64,000 bases of DNA from JADKAV01 sp963818505 (lineage in GTDB: Bacteria; Actinomycetota; Actinomycetes; S36-B12; UBA10799): assembly GCA_963818505.1 (NCBI GenBank), contig CAWFSJ010000001.1, positions 992,001-1,056,000 of the forward strand, read 5' to 3'. The position numbers and the translations under genes were made by a program. The notes below the pieces were generated by a model that had not been told where the DNA came from, ran no database searches, and was given only the letters and a program-made list of their open reading frames with translations. Below are positions 34,006 through 42,940 of the stretch, piece after piece; positions within the stretch are counted from its first letter, which is position 1; each line of letters starts with the position of its first letter.

Positions 34006-35772
34006 TCAGATCAACTCACCGCTAGGGGCTTCAGCCTCGAGGCCCGCCGGGGTGGTCTGCTGCACCTGGCGCAGGAACTCATAGTTGCTGGTTGTCTCAC
34101 GCAGCTTGCTGAGAAGCAACTCGATGCCCTGCTGGGTGTCCAGAGCATGCAACACCCGGCGCAGCTTCCAGACGATCTTGAGTTCCTCGGGCGTCATGAG
34201 GAGTTCTTCCTTGCGCGTACCGGAAGCGTCCACGTCGACAGCCGGGAATACCCGCTTGTCCGCGAGACGCCGGTCGAGCTTGAGTTCCATGTTGCCCGTG
34301 CCCTTGAACTCCTCGAAGATGACCTCGTCCATGCGCGAGCCGGTTTCGACAAGCGCCGTGGCGATGATCGTCAGCGAGCCACCCTCTTCGATGTTGCGGG
34401 CGGCGCCGAAGAACTTCTTGGGCGGGTACAGTGCCGCCGAGTCGACACCACCGGACAGGATTCGTCCCGACGCCGGTGCCGACAGGTTGTAAGCGCGACC
34501 CAGACGGGTCATGGAGTCGAGCAGGACAACCACGTCCTGGCCCATCTCCACGAGGCGCTTGGCGCGCTCGATAGCCAGTTCGGCCACGGTTGTGTGGTCC
34601 TCAGCCGGCCGGTCGAAGGTCGAGGCGATGACCTCGCCCTTCACCGAGCGCTTCATGTCGGTCACTTCCTCGGGACGCTCGTCGACGAGCACAACCATGA
34701 GGTGCACCTCGGGGTTGTTCTCTGTGATCGCGTTGGCGATGCGCTGCAGGACCATCGTCTTACCGGCCTTGGGCGGCGACACGATCAAGCCACGCTGACC
34801 CTTCCCGATGGGAGCCACGAGGTCGATGATGCGGGTGGTGAGGTTGTTGTTCTCCCCTTCCAAGCGCAACCGCTGCTGCGGGTAGAGAGGGGTGAGCTTG
34901 CCGAACTCCTTGCGCTCAGTCGACTTGTCCGGGTCCAGGCCGTTCACCTTGTCGATGCGGACCAACGGGTTGTACTTCTGACGCGAGTTCTGCTCGCTCT
35001 CACGCTGCGGACGGATCGCTCCCACGATGTGGTCACCCTTGCGCAGGTCGTACTTCTTGACCAAACCAAGGCTCAGGTAGGCGTCGGTATGTCCGGGCAG
35101 GTACCCGGTTGTGCGCAGGAAGGCGTAGTTGTCGAGCACGTCGAGGATGCCAGCTACTGGCACCAACACCTCGTCCTCGGTCACCTCCGGCTCGGAATCG
35201 TCGCGGCGACCGCCACGGTCCCGATCCCGATCCCGGTCCCGGTCGCGGTTGCGGTCACGGCCTCGGCGGCGACGGTTGCGGTTGCCGCCGTCGCGGTTGC
35301 CTTCCTCACGGTTGCCGCCCTCACGGTTGCCGCCCTCACGGTTGCCGCCCTCACGGTTCTCGCGCTGCCGGTTTCCGCCCTCGCGGTTACCGTCCTCGCG
35401 GTTTTCGCGCTGCCGGTTTCCGCCCTCGCGGTTCTCGCGCTGCCGGTTGCCGCCGTCCTTGTTCTCGGGGGCTTGCTCGGCTTTGTTCTGATCGGCGTCG
35501 GAGCGCTCGCTCTTGGCAGCAGGGGGTTCGGCGGTGTCCGAAGACGCGCCAGAGGGAGCCTCGGAGGCCTCCCGGGTCTGCTGTTCCAGCTGCTGCTTGG
35601 GGGCTGCAGTGGGGTTGGTCCCGCCCAGCGCCGCGATGAGTTCGCTCTTGCGCATGGAGGAGGCACCGGAGATCCCCTTGTCGGAAGCCATCTTCCGCAG
35701 GTCGGCCAGCAGCATGCCGGACAGACCGCGACGCTTGCCGGTGGATCGTTCTTCGATAGTGGTGTCAGTCAA
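34006..35772 (-). CDS. rho: transcription termination factor Rho with long disordered insertion
   Basis: 588 residues. The N-terminal helical domain (about 1-50, with SELIAALGG) is followed by an insertion rich in Arg, Asn, Asp, Glu and Gly (about 95-190), made of repeated EGGNR/QREN units and an NRDRDRDRDR run. Then comes the cold-shock-like RNA-binding domain (GILDVLDNYAFLRTTGY) and the hexameric ATPase with Walker A PPKAGKT, MVVLVDERPEEV and the Q/R-loop regions. The start reads TTG, with AAAGGA nine bases upstream. Essential RNA helicase that ends transcripts; the insertion is larger than the core requires and resembles those of other high-GC actinobacterial Rho proteins. Confidence 0.96.
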   Translation of the reverse strand: MTDTTIEERSTGKRRGLSGMLLADLRKMASDKGISGASSMRKSELIAALGGTNPTAAPKQQLEQQTREASEAPSGASSDTAEPPAAKSERSDADQNKAEQAPENKDGGNRQRENREGGNRQRENREDGNREGGNRQRENREGGNREGGNREGGNREEGNRDGGNRNRRRRGRDRNRDRDRDRDRDRGGRRDDSEPEVTEDEVLVPVAGILDVLDNYAFLRTTGYLPGHTDAYLSLGLVKKYDLRKGDHIVGAIRPQRESEQNSRQKYNPLVRIDKVNGLDPDKSTERKEFGKLTPLYPQQRLRLEGENNNLTTRIIDLVAPIGKGQRGLIVSPPKAGKTMVLQRIANAITENNPEVHLMVVLVDERPEEVTDMKRSVKGEVIASTFDRPAEDHTTVAELAIERAKRLVEMGQDVVVLLDSMTRLGRAYNLSAPASGRILSGGVDSAALYPPKKFFGAARNIEEGGSLTIIATALVETGSRMDEVIFEEFKGTGNMELKLDRRLADKRVFPAVDVDASGTRKEELLMTPEELKIVWKLRRVLHALDTQQGIELLLSKLRETTSNYEFLRQVQQTTPAGLEAEAPSGELI

Positions 35773-35789
35773 CTGACACGTCCTTTCAT
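35769..35789 (-). other. possible six-residue upstream reading frame overlapping the rho start
   Basis: ATG-AAA-GGA-CGT-GTC-AGT-TGA encodes MKGRVS, and its stop overlaps the rho TTG (TTGA). The rho Shine-Dalgarno (AAAGGA) lies inside it. Coding significance is uncertain. Confidence 0.35.
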
Positions 35790-35815
35790 GGACGTCGGGG
35801 CGTGAAGCCCAACAG

Positions 35816-35845
35816 GTGAACGGAATTTGTTTGATCCCCGTTCAC
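35816..35845. promoter_or_regulatory. inverted repeat in the rho leader
   Basis: GTGAACGG (35816-35823) and CCGTTCAC (35838-35845) are perfect 8-bp arms around a 14-base loop, 44 bases upstream of the rho start. It could be an RNA hairpin in the leader, or an operator. Confidence 0.5.
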
Positions 35846-36038
35846 AACGGACAGATATTGTCACAGGGCGTCAGGTGGAGAGGTGAAGGGGTAACTAGAG
35901 TTAACCCCGGTTGATCGCCACGAGAATGTAACGCCCTGGCTGTGCTTACTGTAACACCCGGATCACATGCCGCGGAAGCGACCACGTCGATGACACGCCG
36001 TGAGCCTAATCTGGAGTGATGTCCGGTGGAGGTGTTCG

Positions 36039-36533
36039 GTGAAGGTCGCAGAGGCAGCCAACGAGTTCCTGAGTAAGAGGCGTATCGCAGTCACGGGGGT
36101 GTCGAGCAAACCTGAGGGCCACGGTGGCAACGCCGTTTACAACCGACTGCGAGAACGCGGGTACAAGGTGTTCGCGGTGAATCCGAACGCGAAGACTGTG
36201 GAAGGCGACCCAGCCTTCCCGGATCTGGCGTCCATCCCCGGGGGCGTGGAAGCTGTCGTCATCGCCACCAGCGCCGAGCACGCGGCTGGGACGATGCAAC
36301 AGGTCGTGGATCAGGGCATCCAGTACGCCTGGATGCATCGGGCGTTCGGCAAAGGAAGCGTCTCGCAAGACGCCACCCGGATCGGCCGGGAGGCCGGCGT
36401 GCTGGTGATCGACGGGGGCTGCCCGCTCATGTTCGGCGACACCTCCGACGGCGGTCACAGGATGATGTGCGGCGTGATGAAGATGACCGGCAAGGTCCCC
36501 CGCCAGGTGCCTGGGTTCAAGCAGCCGAGTTGA
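36039..36533 (+). CDS. CoA-binding domain protein (YccU-like)
   Basis: 164 residues, a single Rossmann-like CoA-binding domain. Signatures are IAVTGVSSKPEGHGGNAVYN at the start and GVLVIDGGCPLMFG near the end, with HRAFGKGSVS between. The role is unknown; the family may bind CoA or NAD-like ligands. GTG at 36039 has GGAGG six bases upstream, while TAATCT at 36008-36013 would start a transcript with a leader of about 19 bases. Convergent with thrB and overlapping its 3' end. Confidence 0.82.
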   Translation: MKVAEAANEFLSKRRIAVTGVSSKPEGHGGNAVYNRLRERGYKVFAVNPNAKTVEGDPAFPDLASIPGGVEAVVIATSAEHAAGTMQQVVDQGIQYAWMHRAFGKGSVSQDATRIGREAGVLVIDGGCPLMFGDTSDGGHRMMCGVMKMTGKVPRQVPGFKQPS

Positions 36534-37366
36534 CGCGCACGCCCTGGTGTTGCGACCTGAAGTTCCAGCCTGCGCCAGTCCTCAGGCAGGTCCGTGACAC
36601 CGAATGCGATGACGCTGGGCCCCGCACCTGAGATAGCCGCCGGCACCCCCCGATCGCGGAGTTCATGAACAAGTTCCCACGATCTGGGGTATGCGGCGCG
36701 GCGGTAGTCCTGATGAAGACGGTCCTCGGTTGCGGCCATGAGCAGGTCGGGGCGCGACGTGAAGGCGGCCACGGCCAAGGCCGCACGCCCTGCTGCGTGC
36801 ACCGCGTCGTGGAAGGGAATCTCGCTGGGCAGCAGGGACCTGGCGGTTGTGGTCGGCAGTCGCTGCTCGGGGACAGCCATGGTGACGCTCAATCCGGCGG
36901 CAGGCGGCAAACTCACAGCAGCCCCCTGTCCCTGCTGCATCCAGGCCACGGTCAGGCCTCCGAGCAGAGCCGGAGCGACATTGTCGGGGTGCCCCTCGAT
37001 GCTGGTGGCCAGCGCCAGCAACTCCCTGTCATCCATGTACGCGCCCATCGCCCGGGCACCGGCCAACCCGGCCACGATCGCTGCAGATGAACTGCCGAGG
37101 CCGCGACCGTGCGGGATCCGGTTGTGACAGTCGACGCGGACCTCGGGGACCGGCAAGCCGCTGGCCTCGAACGCGCGCCTGAACGTGGCGAGCACGAGGT
37201 GGTCAGGACCACGATTCACCTCGCCAGCACCCTCACCGGACACGGTCACCGTCGTCGTCCCGGCCGGTTCGAAGCTCACCCGATCGCGCAGCTCCAGGGC
37301 CAGTCCCAGGCAGTCGAAGCCGGGGCCGAGATTCGCGCTCGTTGCTGGCGCCTCGACCAGGATCAT
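36455..37366 (-). CDS. thrB: homoserine kinase, probable frameshift near the C-terminus
   Basis: About 303 residues as read. GHMP kinase with ATSANLGPGFDCLGLAL at the N-terminus and the ATP loop PHGRGLGSSSAAIVAG. Phosphorylates homoserine for threonine synthesis. As written, the last 25 residues (RARQLGCLNPG...) do not resemble the family. If one G is removed from the GGG run after codon CCA near 36548, the frame continues VATPGVRVNSAA and stops at 36517, a normal homoserine kinase end. So the sequence has a probable one-base insertion, or a natural variant end. ATG overlaps the thrC stop by one base. Confidence 0.9.
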   Translation of the reverse strand: MILVEAPATSANLGPGFDCLGLALELRDRVSFEPAGTTTVTVSGEGAGEVNRGPDHLVLATFRRAFEASGLPVPEVRVDCHNRIPHGRGLGSSSAAIVAGLAGARAMGAYMDDRELLALATSIEGHPDNVAPALLGGLTVAWMQQGQGAAVSLPPAAGLSVTMAVPEQRLPTTTARSLLPSEIPFHDAVHAAGRAALAVAAFTSRPDLLMAATEDRLHQDYRRAAYPRSWELVHELRDRGVPAAISGAGPSVIAFGVTDLPEDWRRLELQVATPGRARQLGCLNPGTWRGTLPVIFITPHIIL

Positions 37367-38409
37367 CAGATGAGGTCCAGCTGGGCAGCCGCCGCTTGGG
37401 CATCGATGGCGATCTTGACCGGCTGCGGCGCACCCGAGATCGCCCACTGGGGGTCCTTGAGTCCGTTGCCGGTGACCGTGCACACGATGGTCTGGCCCGC
37501 GTCGAGTTCACCCGCGGCGTGCTTGGCGAGCAGACCAGCCACACCGGCTGCCGAGGCCGGCTCCACGAAGACACCCTCACCGGCTGCCAGCAGTTTGTAG
37601 GCGCTCAGGATCTGCCTGTCGGTCACCATCTCGATGACTCCGCCGGACTCGTCGCGGGCCTGTTCGGCCAAGGACCACGATGCGGGGTTGCCGATGCGGA
37701 TCGCGGTGGCGATGGTCTGCGGGCGCAGCACGGGCGCCCCACGCACGATGGGTGCCGCACCCGCCGCCTGGAACCCCCACATCCTGGGAGCTGTCCCGTA
37801 CTCTCGGTAGCCCTTCCAGTAGGCCGTGATGTTGCCCGCGTTGCCGACGGGCAGACAGTGGATGTCCGGCGCGACTGCGAGCTGGTCGACGATCTCGAAA
37901 CTCGCTGTCTTCTGGCCCTCGATACGCACGGGGTTGACGCTGTTGACCAGCGCGACCGGGTAGTTCTCGGACAGCTCCATGGCAAGAGTGAGGCAGTCGT
38001 CGAAATTGCCGTCCACCTGCAGAAGGCGCGCACCGTGCACGAGGGCCTGAGCGAGTTTGCCCATCGCGATCTTGCCCGCAGGAACGAGCACAGCACACAC
38101 CATGCCGGCCCGGACTGCGTACGCTGCCGCGCTGGCACTGGTGTTCCCGGTCGAGGCGCAGATGACCGCCTTGGCCCCTTGCTCGGCGGCGATCGAGATC
38201 GCCATGGTCATGCCACGGTCCTTGAACGAACCCGTCGGATTCGCCCCTTCGACCTTCAGGTACACCTCGCAGCCGGTCATCTGGCTGACCCGGTCGGCGC
38301 GAACCAGCGGCGTCCCGCCCTCGCGCAAGGTGATCACCGGAGTCTGCGCATCCACGGGTAAGTGATCGCGGTACTCCTCGATCACCCCGCGCCAGACGTG
38401 GGCGCTCAT
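37366..38409 (-). CDS. thrC: threonine synthase
   Basis: 347 residues. PLP-dependent fold-type II enzyme converting O-phosphohomoserine to threonine. The PLP lysine is in GSFKDRGM, the phosphate-binding loop is in CLPVGNAGNITAYW, and the C-terminus has PASAAGVAGLL. Operon hom-thrC-thrB: start overlaps hom by four bases. Confidence 0.97.
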   Translation of the reverse strand: MSAHVWRGVIEEYRDHLPVDAQTPVITLREGGTPLVRADRVSQMTGCEVYLKVEGANPTGSFKDRGMTMAISIAAEQGAKAVICASTGNTSASAAAYAVRAGMVCAVLVPAGKIAMGKLAQALVHGARLLQVDGNFDDCLTLAMELSENYPVALVNSVNPVRIEGQKTASFEIVDQLAVAPDIHCLPVGNAGNITAYWKGYREYGTAPRMWGFQAAGAAPIVRGAPVLRPQTIATAIRIGNPASWSLAEQARDESGGVIEMVTDRQILSAYKLLAAGEGVFVEPASAAGVAGLLAKHAAGELDAGQTIVCTVTGNGLKDPQWAISGAPQPVKIAIDAQAAAAQLDLI

Positions 38410-39701
38410 TCGTCACCCTCCACCCGCATCACTGCGACCACCTCGTTGACGCTGTCGAGATCGCGCAGGGCATCAACGGTCGCCGCGAGGTGGGCTTCGC
38501 TGGCCGCGTGCGTGCGGATCAGCAGTGCGGCCCGTCCCGTGTTCTCGTCAGTGTCCTGGCGCACGGTTTGGATGGACACGTCGTGGTGGCCGAAACATGT
38601 GGCGATCTGCGCCAGGACACCAGGGCGATCGGCGACGTCGAGGTTGACGGTGTAGCGGGTGACAGCCTCACCGACGGGCCGCGGGGTGAGCCCGGCGTAG
38701 ACCGACTGGGCCTGGCCCGCCGCCCCCGCCCGGCGGTTGCGGGCGGCCGTGACGAGGTCGCCCAGAACGGCACTGGCTGTCGGTTCTCCGCCGGCGCCCC
38801 GGCCGTAGAACATCATCTGACCGGCCGACTCGGCCTCGACGAACACCGCGTTGAATGCATCGCGGACGCTGGCCAACGGGTGGGAGCGGGCGACCATCGC
38901 AGGGTGGACCCTGGTGACGATGCCGCGGCCGTCGGGGGTGCGCTCGGCGACCGCGAGCAGTTTGATGACGAAGCCGAGGTCCCGGGCCGCGTCCACATCG
39001 GCCAGGGTCACAGAACTGATCCCCTCGCAGTAGACGTCGGACATGGTGACGCTGGAGTGGAAGGCGAGGGTGGCAAGAATGGCTGCCTTGGCCGCCGCGT
39101 CGTGGCCTTCGACGTCCGCGGTGGGATCGGCTTCGGCGTAACCGAGACGCTGGGCCTCCGCAAGAACGTCGGCGTAGTCGGCGCCCTCCTCATCCATCTT
39201 GGTGAGGATGTAGTTGGTCGTGCCGTTGACGATCCCGAGCACCCGGATCACTCGGTCACCGGCCAACGACTCGCGCAGGGGTCGCAGCAACGGTATGGCC
39301 CCGGCCACTGCCGCCTCGTAGAAGAGGTCGACGCCATTGGCATGTGCGATCTCATGCAGACCCGCGGCGTGTTCGCTGAGCAGGGCCTTGTTGGCGGTGA
39401 TCACGCTCGCACCGTTGGACAAGGCAGTCTCGAGCAATCCCTTGGTGGGTTCGATGCCGCCCATGACCTCCACGACGATGTCCACGTCGTCGCGGGACAC
39501 CAGCGCGAGTGGGTCGTCGGTCAGCAGTTGCGAGGGTATGCCGGGCCTGGGCCTGCTCACATCGCGCACAGCCACCCCGACCAACTCCAGGGGTGCCCCG
39601 ACCCGAGATGAGAGGTCCTCGGCCGAATCAGCCATGAGGCGGGCGACCTGGGAGCCCACCGTCCCTCCGCCGAGCAGCGCGACACGCACAGAATCTGACA
39701 C
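38406..39701 (-). CDS. hom: homoserine dehydrogenase
   Basis: 431 residues. NAD(P)-binding LLGGGTVGSQVAR, catalytic region with GIVNGTTNYILTKM and the acid in EADPTADVEGHDAAAK. A C-terminal ACT domain (about 350-431, DRPGVLAQIATCFGHHDVSI) gives feedback control by threonine. Converts aspartate semialdehyde to homoserine. GTG at 39701 is chosen because AACACT is six bases upstream and the protein begins directly at the Rossmann strand; a longer open frame is ignored. Confidence 0.97.
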   Translation of the reverse strand: MSDSVRVALLGGGTVGSQVARLMADSAEDLSSRVGAPLELVGVAVRDVSRPRPGIPSQLLTDDPLALVSRDDVDIVVEVMGGIEPTKGLLETALSNGASVITANKALLSEHAAGLHEIAHANGVDLFYEAAVAGAIPLLRPLRESLAGDRVIRVLGIVNGTTNYILTKMDEEGADYADVLAEAQRLGYAEADPTADVEGHDAAAKAAILATLAFHSSVTMSDVYCEGISSVTLADVDAARDLGFVIKLLAVAERTPDGRGIVTRVHPAMVARSHPLASVRDAFNAVFVEAESAGQMMFYGRGAGGEPTASAVLGDLVTAARNRRAGAAGQAQSVYAGLTPRPVGEAVTRYTVNLDVADRPGVLAQIATCFGHHDVSIQTVRQDTDENTGRAALLIRTHAASEAHLAATVDALRDLDSVNEVVAVMRVEGDE

Positions 39702-39767
39702 GCCACTAGTGTTCCATGAACGATGTGCGCACATCTGCGGGCCTCAACGGGCGTGCACACTGGATGC

Positions 39768-40847
39768 ATGATCAGCCTGGCTGACCTCCCAGCCGGCCCG
39801 ACAGTGTGCCGCGACGAGGTCCTGTTCATCATCGAGGACGACGTGTCCTGGACTCCCAGGCACGTCTGGTTCCACCTTCGTGACTTCGGCGCCGACACGC
39901 GCTTCCACCGACGCGACGGACGTTGGGTGTGCCGGATCCCTGCGCCGCCTGTGGATCGCATGGAGTACCTCGTCTCGGCAACCGGTCCGGACGGCGCGGA
40001 CTTCATGTGCCGTGACCCCGGGAATCCGCATTTCGCGCGGGGAGTCTTCGGGGACCACTCGGTTGTCGAATTCGCGCAGTACCGTCCCCCGACCTGGCTC
40101 GGTCAGGCCGTCCCGGAGGGCGACACCGAGCCGCTGCTGGTGACCGACGAGGCCGCGCAGATCGTGCTCACCGGCGACGTGTGGGTTCCAGCGGGCCGTC
40201 TCAGCGAGGATCAACTCCCGCTGCTCGTGGTCCACGATGGCCCCGAATACGTGGATCTGGCCGGACTGCTGTCGTACCTCGGTTGGCTTTGGCGCGACCA
40301 ACCCGGACTGCTCTGCCGGGTGCTGCTACTCAAACCGGTGGACCGCGACCGCAGCTACTCGGCCTCCCCCGGCTACGCCAGGGCATTGATGGAGCACGCC
40401 CTGCCACAGGTGAGCTCGCAGTTCAACACCACCCCCGGCCTGGTTGGACTGGGTGCCAGCCTCGGCGCGCTCGCGCTGGTGCACGCGGCCGTGATCCACC
40501 CAGGCCATTTCGCGGGTCTGGTCCTGCAGTCCGGTTCCTTCTTCACCGCGCGGTACGACGCCCACGAGCAGAGGTTCGGCCATTACGAGCGTGTGCGCCG
40601 ATTCGTCGCAGATGCGACCAACGGCTCGACGAGCCTGTCGGGAACCAGGGTGGCGATGACCTGCGGGACTGGTGAGGAGAACCTCGACAACAACCGCCTC
40701 TTCGCGTCACAGTTGCGCGCCGCAGGTGTCCCGGTCGCCCTGACTGAGAACCACGACGGTCACAACTACACCGCATGGCGCGACTGTCTGGACCCGACGC
40801 TGGCCGGCTTGTTGTCGCACGCATGGGCGAGCGAAGCGCTGACTTAG
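39768..40847 (+). CDS. enterochelin-esterase-like alpha/beta hydrolase with N-terminal domain
   Basis: 359 residues. An N-terminal Ig-like/CBM48-like domain (about 1-115, with WTPRHVWFHLRDF) precedes an esterase domain of the D-like/enterochelin esterase group. The nucleophile elbow is GLGASLGALA (Ser231), and the C-terminal NHDGHNYTAW supplies the His near 340. No signal peptide is visible, so it should be cytosolic. First gene of a three-gene cluster of two esterases and an ATP-grasp enzyme. CACACT lies six bases before the ATG. Substrate unknown. Confidence 0.78.
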   Translation: MISLADLPAGPTVCRDEVLFIIEDDVSWTPRHVWFHLRDFGADTRFHRRDGRWVCRIPAPPVDRMEYLVSATGPDGADFMCRDPGNPHFARGVFGDHSVVEFAQYRPPTWLGQAVPEGDTEPLLVTDEAAQIVLTGDVWVPAGRLSEDQLPLLVVHDGPEYVDLAGLLSYLGWLWRDQPGLLCRVLLLKPVDRDRSYSASPGYARALMEHALPQVSSQFNTTPGLVGLGASLGALALVHAAVIHPGHFAGLVLQSGSFFTARYDAHEQRFGHYERVRRFVADATNGSTSLSGTRVAMTCGTGEENLDNNRLFASQLRAAGVPVALTENHDGHNYTAWRDCLDPTLAGLLSHAWASEALT

Positions 40848-40865
40848 CCGACAGACTTGGCGGCT

Positions 40866-41615
40866 ATGAGGCGCGAGGTCTGGACCATCCCGGCCCCCAC
40901 ATTGGGCGGCGAGGCGACGGTTGTGGTCTACGGCCACTGGGGAGTGCCGGTCCTGTTCTTTCCCGCCGAGGGTGGCTCGGCCTGGGACGTGGAGAACAAC
41001 TCCATGATCCATGCCCTGGCCGAACCGATCGAAGCTGGCCGGATCAAGGTCTACTGCGTCCCGTCTTACGACCACAGCTCGTGGTCCAACCGGGACGCCC
41101 CACTGGAGCAGCGCGCCCGCAACCACGAGCGCTATCACGGCTGGATCTGTTACGACGTCGTCGAAGCGATCCACCACGACAGCGGCGGCCCCATAGACAT
41201 AGCGACCGCCGGAGCGAGTATGGGCGCCTACCACGCAGTCAACTTCGCCCTACGGCGTGCCGATCTCTTCCCGTACGCCCTCGGGATGTCCGGCAACTAC
41301 GACCCCACAACGTGGCACGGCTGGGGTGAGCAGGGCGACACCGTCTACTTCAACAACCCGTTCGCCTACATCGCCAATGCCGACGGTGATCATCTGCAGT
41401 GGTTGCGTCACAACGTCTTCATCCAACTGGTCGTGGGCACCGGACCCTGGGAGGACTGGCCGAGCCAGGCTCTGCCGTCCACAGTTGCCTTCGGTGAACT
41501 GCTGCGGTCCAAGCAGATCGGCTGCGGTCTTGACATCTGGGGTGCGAACAGCCCTCACGACTGGCCCTCATGGTGCCGCCAGGCGGCCAAGTACCTAGGA
41601 ACGTTCGGCGGATAG
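40866..41615 (+). CDS. esterase-family alpha/beta hydrolase
   Basis: 249 residues with the catalytic elbow TAGASMGAYHAV (Ser118), an Asp in the GMSGNYDP region, and a His in SPHDWPSWCRQ near 236. A compact esterase-D-like domain without an N-terminal extension; it is full of Trp and Tyr, as if lining an aromatic pocket. Second gene of the cluster, 18 bases after the first esterase. ATG at 40866 is used; an upstream TTG is in frame but has no ribosome site. Confidence 0.78.
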   Translation: MRREVWTIPAPTLGGEATVVVYGHWGVPVLFFPAEGGSAWDVENNSMIHALAEPIEAGRIKVYCVPSYDHSSWSNRDAPLEQRARNHERYHGWICYDVVEAIHHDSGGPIDIATAGASMGAYHAVNFALRRADLFPYALGMSGNYDPTTWHGWGEQGDTVYFNNPFAYIANADGDHLQWLRHNVFIQLVVGTGPWEDWPSQALPSTVAFGELLRSKQIGCGLDIWGANSPHDWPSWCRQAAKYLGTFGG

Positions 41616-41624
41616 GAGATTCCA

Positions 41625-42914
41625 ATGGATTCCACAACTCGCTCGCACCTTGTCGGACTGCTGCTCGGCACCGAGAGCGACTGGCCGGCCGCATTCGAAG
41701 CACTGGTCACGGCCATGGGCCCGGTCAACGACGGTCGCGGGACGACCCACACGTTCGACACAGAGCGGGTCACCATCGAGCCGTTCAATCTTCGCGACAA
41801 GCCCCGCCACCAGCTGGTGATCGACCGCTTGGCCTACTGGTACTACGTGCCGCGGGAATGGCTCAAGAAGATCTCGCTGATGGACGACGTGTACTTGTTG
41901 AACAGTCCTTTCACGTTCCAGTCCATGGAGAAGCACTCCGCTTACTGCGCCATGATGCGCTTGGGCTTGAAGATCCCGGACACCGCACTTGTGCCGTACA
42001 AACACCCACTGGACAACGCCCGATGGGCGTACACCGCGGCACGCTACAACCGTTCGTTCGATCTGCCGGCGATCGCTGAACAGATCGGCTATCCGCTCTA
42101 CATGAAGCCCTTCGACGGAGGAGGCTGGCGTGGAGTCTCTCGCGTGGATGACCCGCAGACACTCATGCGCGCCTACGATGACTCCGGCGAAATGCTGATG
42201 CATCTTCAGGCCTGCGAGGATCACGACGTTTTCGCCCGCTCCCTGTCCATCGGGCCGGAGACCATGGTCATGCGTTACCGCCCGGAACGACCGATGCACG
42301 ACCGCTACGAGGTGTCCCACGACTTCCTGACACGACAGGCCGGTGACGAGTGCGTCACCATCAACCGGACGGTGAACGCCTTCTTCCGCTGGGAGTTCAA
42401 CTCCTGCGAGATGCTGGTGAAGTTCGGTGCCGACGGCCAGCCCGACCAGGTGTACCCGATCGATTACGCCAACGCGTGTCCCGATGTGGCGGTGACCTCC
42501 CTGCACTACTACTTCCCTTGGGCGATGAAGGCTTTGGTGAAGTGGAGCGCCTACTGCTTGGTCACCGGCCGGCGGCCCAGCGTGGATCTGGAGACCGACG
42601 CGTACTTCCGGATCGCCGACCGCGACGATCTGGACTACGAGCAGAAACTGGCCCAGTACAGGGTGCTTGCCGACTCCTTCTTCGAAACCGACCAGTACTA
42701 CGACTGGTGCGACTCCCGTCTGCGCCACTTCGACGAGAGGGCACTGGAATGGTTCGCCGGGCCCGGGATGGATCGCATCATCATCGACACGGTCCGCCAG
42801 ACCTTCCCCGCCCATGAGCAGGACGGTTTCATCGAGCACTACCGCGGGCTGATCGGGCTGTGGTGCCGCGATGAGGCGGACCGGCTCTCCCGCGACCCCT
42901 TCGTCCACGCGTGA
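41625..42914 (+). CDS. ATP-grasp enzyme of unknown product
   Basis: 429 residues. ATP-grasp fold: the ATP lysine is in GYPLYMKPFDGGGWRGV (Lys161), with a following glycine loop, CEDHDVFARSLSIG as the adenine-binding strand, and the metal ligands in EFNSCEMLVKF and YPIDYANACPD. Such enzymes join a carboxylate, as acyl-phosphate, to an amine or similar group. AGGAG lies eight bases before the ATG. Third gene of the triad, nine bases after the second esterase; probably makes or modifies a peptide- or ester-like compound that the two esterases hydrolyse. No known family name fits. Confidence 0.8.
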   Translation: MDSTTRSHLVGLLLGTESDWPAAFEALVTAMGPVNDGRGTTHTFDTERVTIEPFNLRDKPRHQLVIDRLAYWYYVPREWLKKISLMDDVYLLNSPFTFQSMEKHSAYCAMMRLGLKIPDTALVPYKHPLDNARWAYTAARYNRSFDLPAIAEQIGYPLYMKPFDGGGWRGVSRVDDPQTLMRAYDDSGEMLMHLQACEDHDVFARSLSIGPETMVMRYRPERPMHDRYEVSHDFLTRQAGDECVTINRTVNAFFRWEFNSCEMLVKFGADGQPDQVYPIDYANACPDVAVTSLHYYFPWAMKALVKWSAYCLVTGRRPSVDLETDAYFRIADRDDLDYEQKLAQYRVLADSFFETDQYYDWCDSRLRHFDERALEWFAGPGMDRIIIDTVRQTFPAHEQDGFIEHYRGLIGLWCRDEADRLSRDPFVHA

Positions 42915-42940
42915 GCTCGCCTACTCCGCTTGGTACGCGT

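Noticed and set aside
33988..35805. 605-codon frame antisense to rho with Val/Ala repeats
   Set aside because: The repeats are the reverse reading of the Arg/Asn-rich Rho tract.
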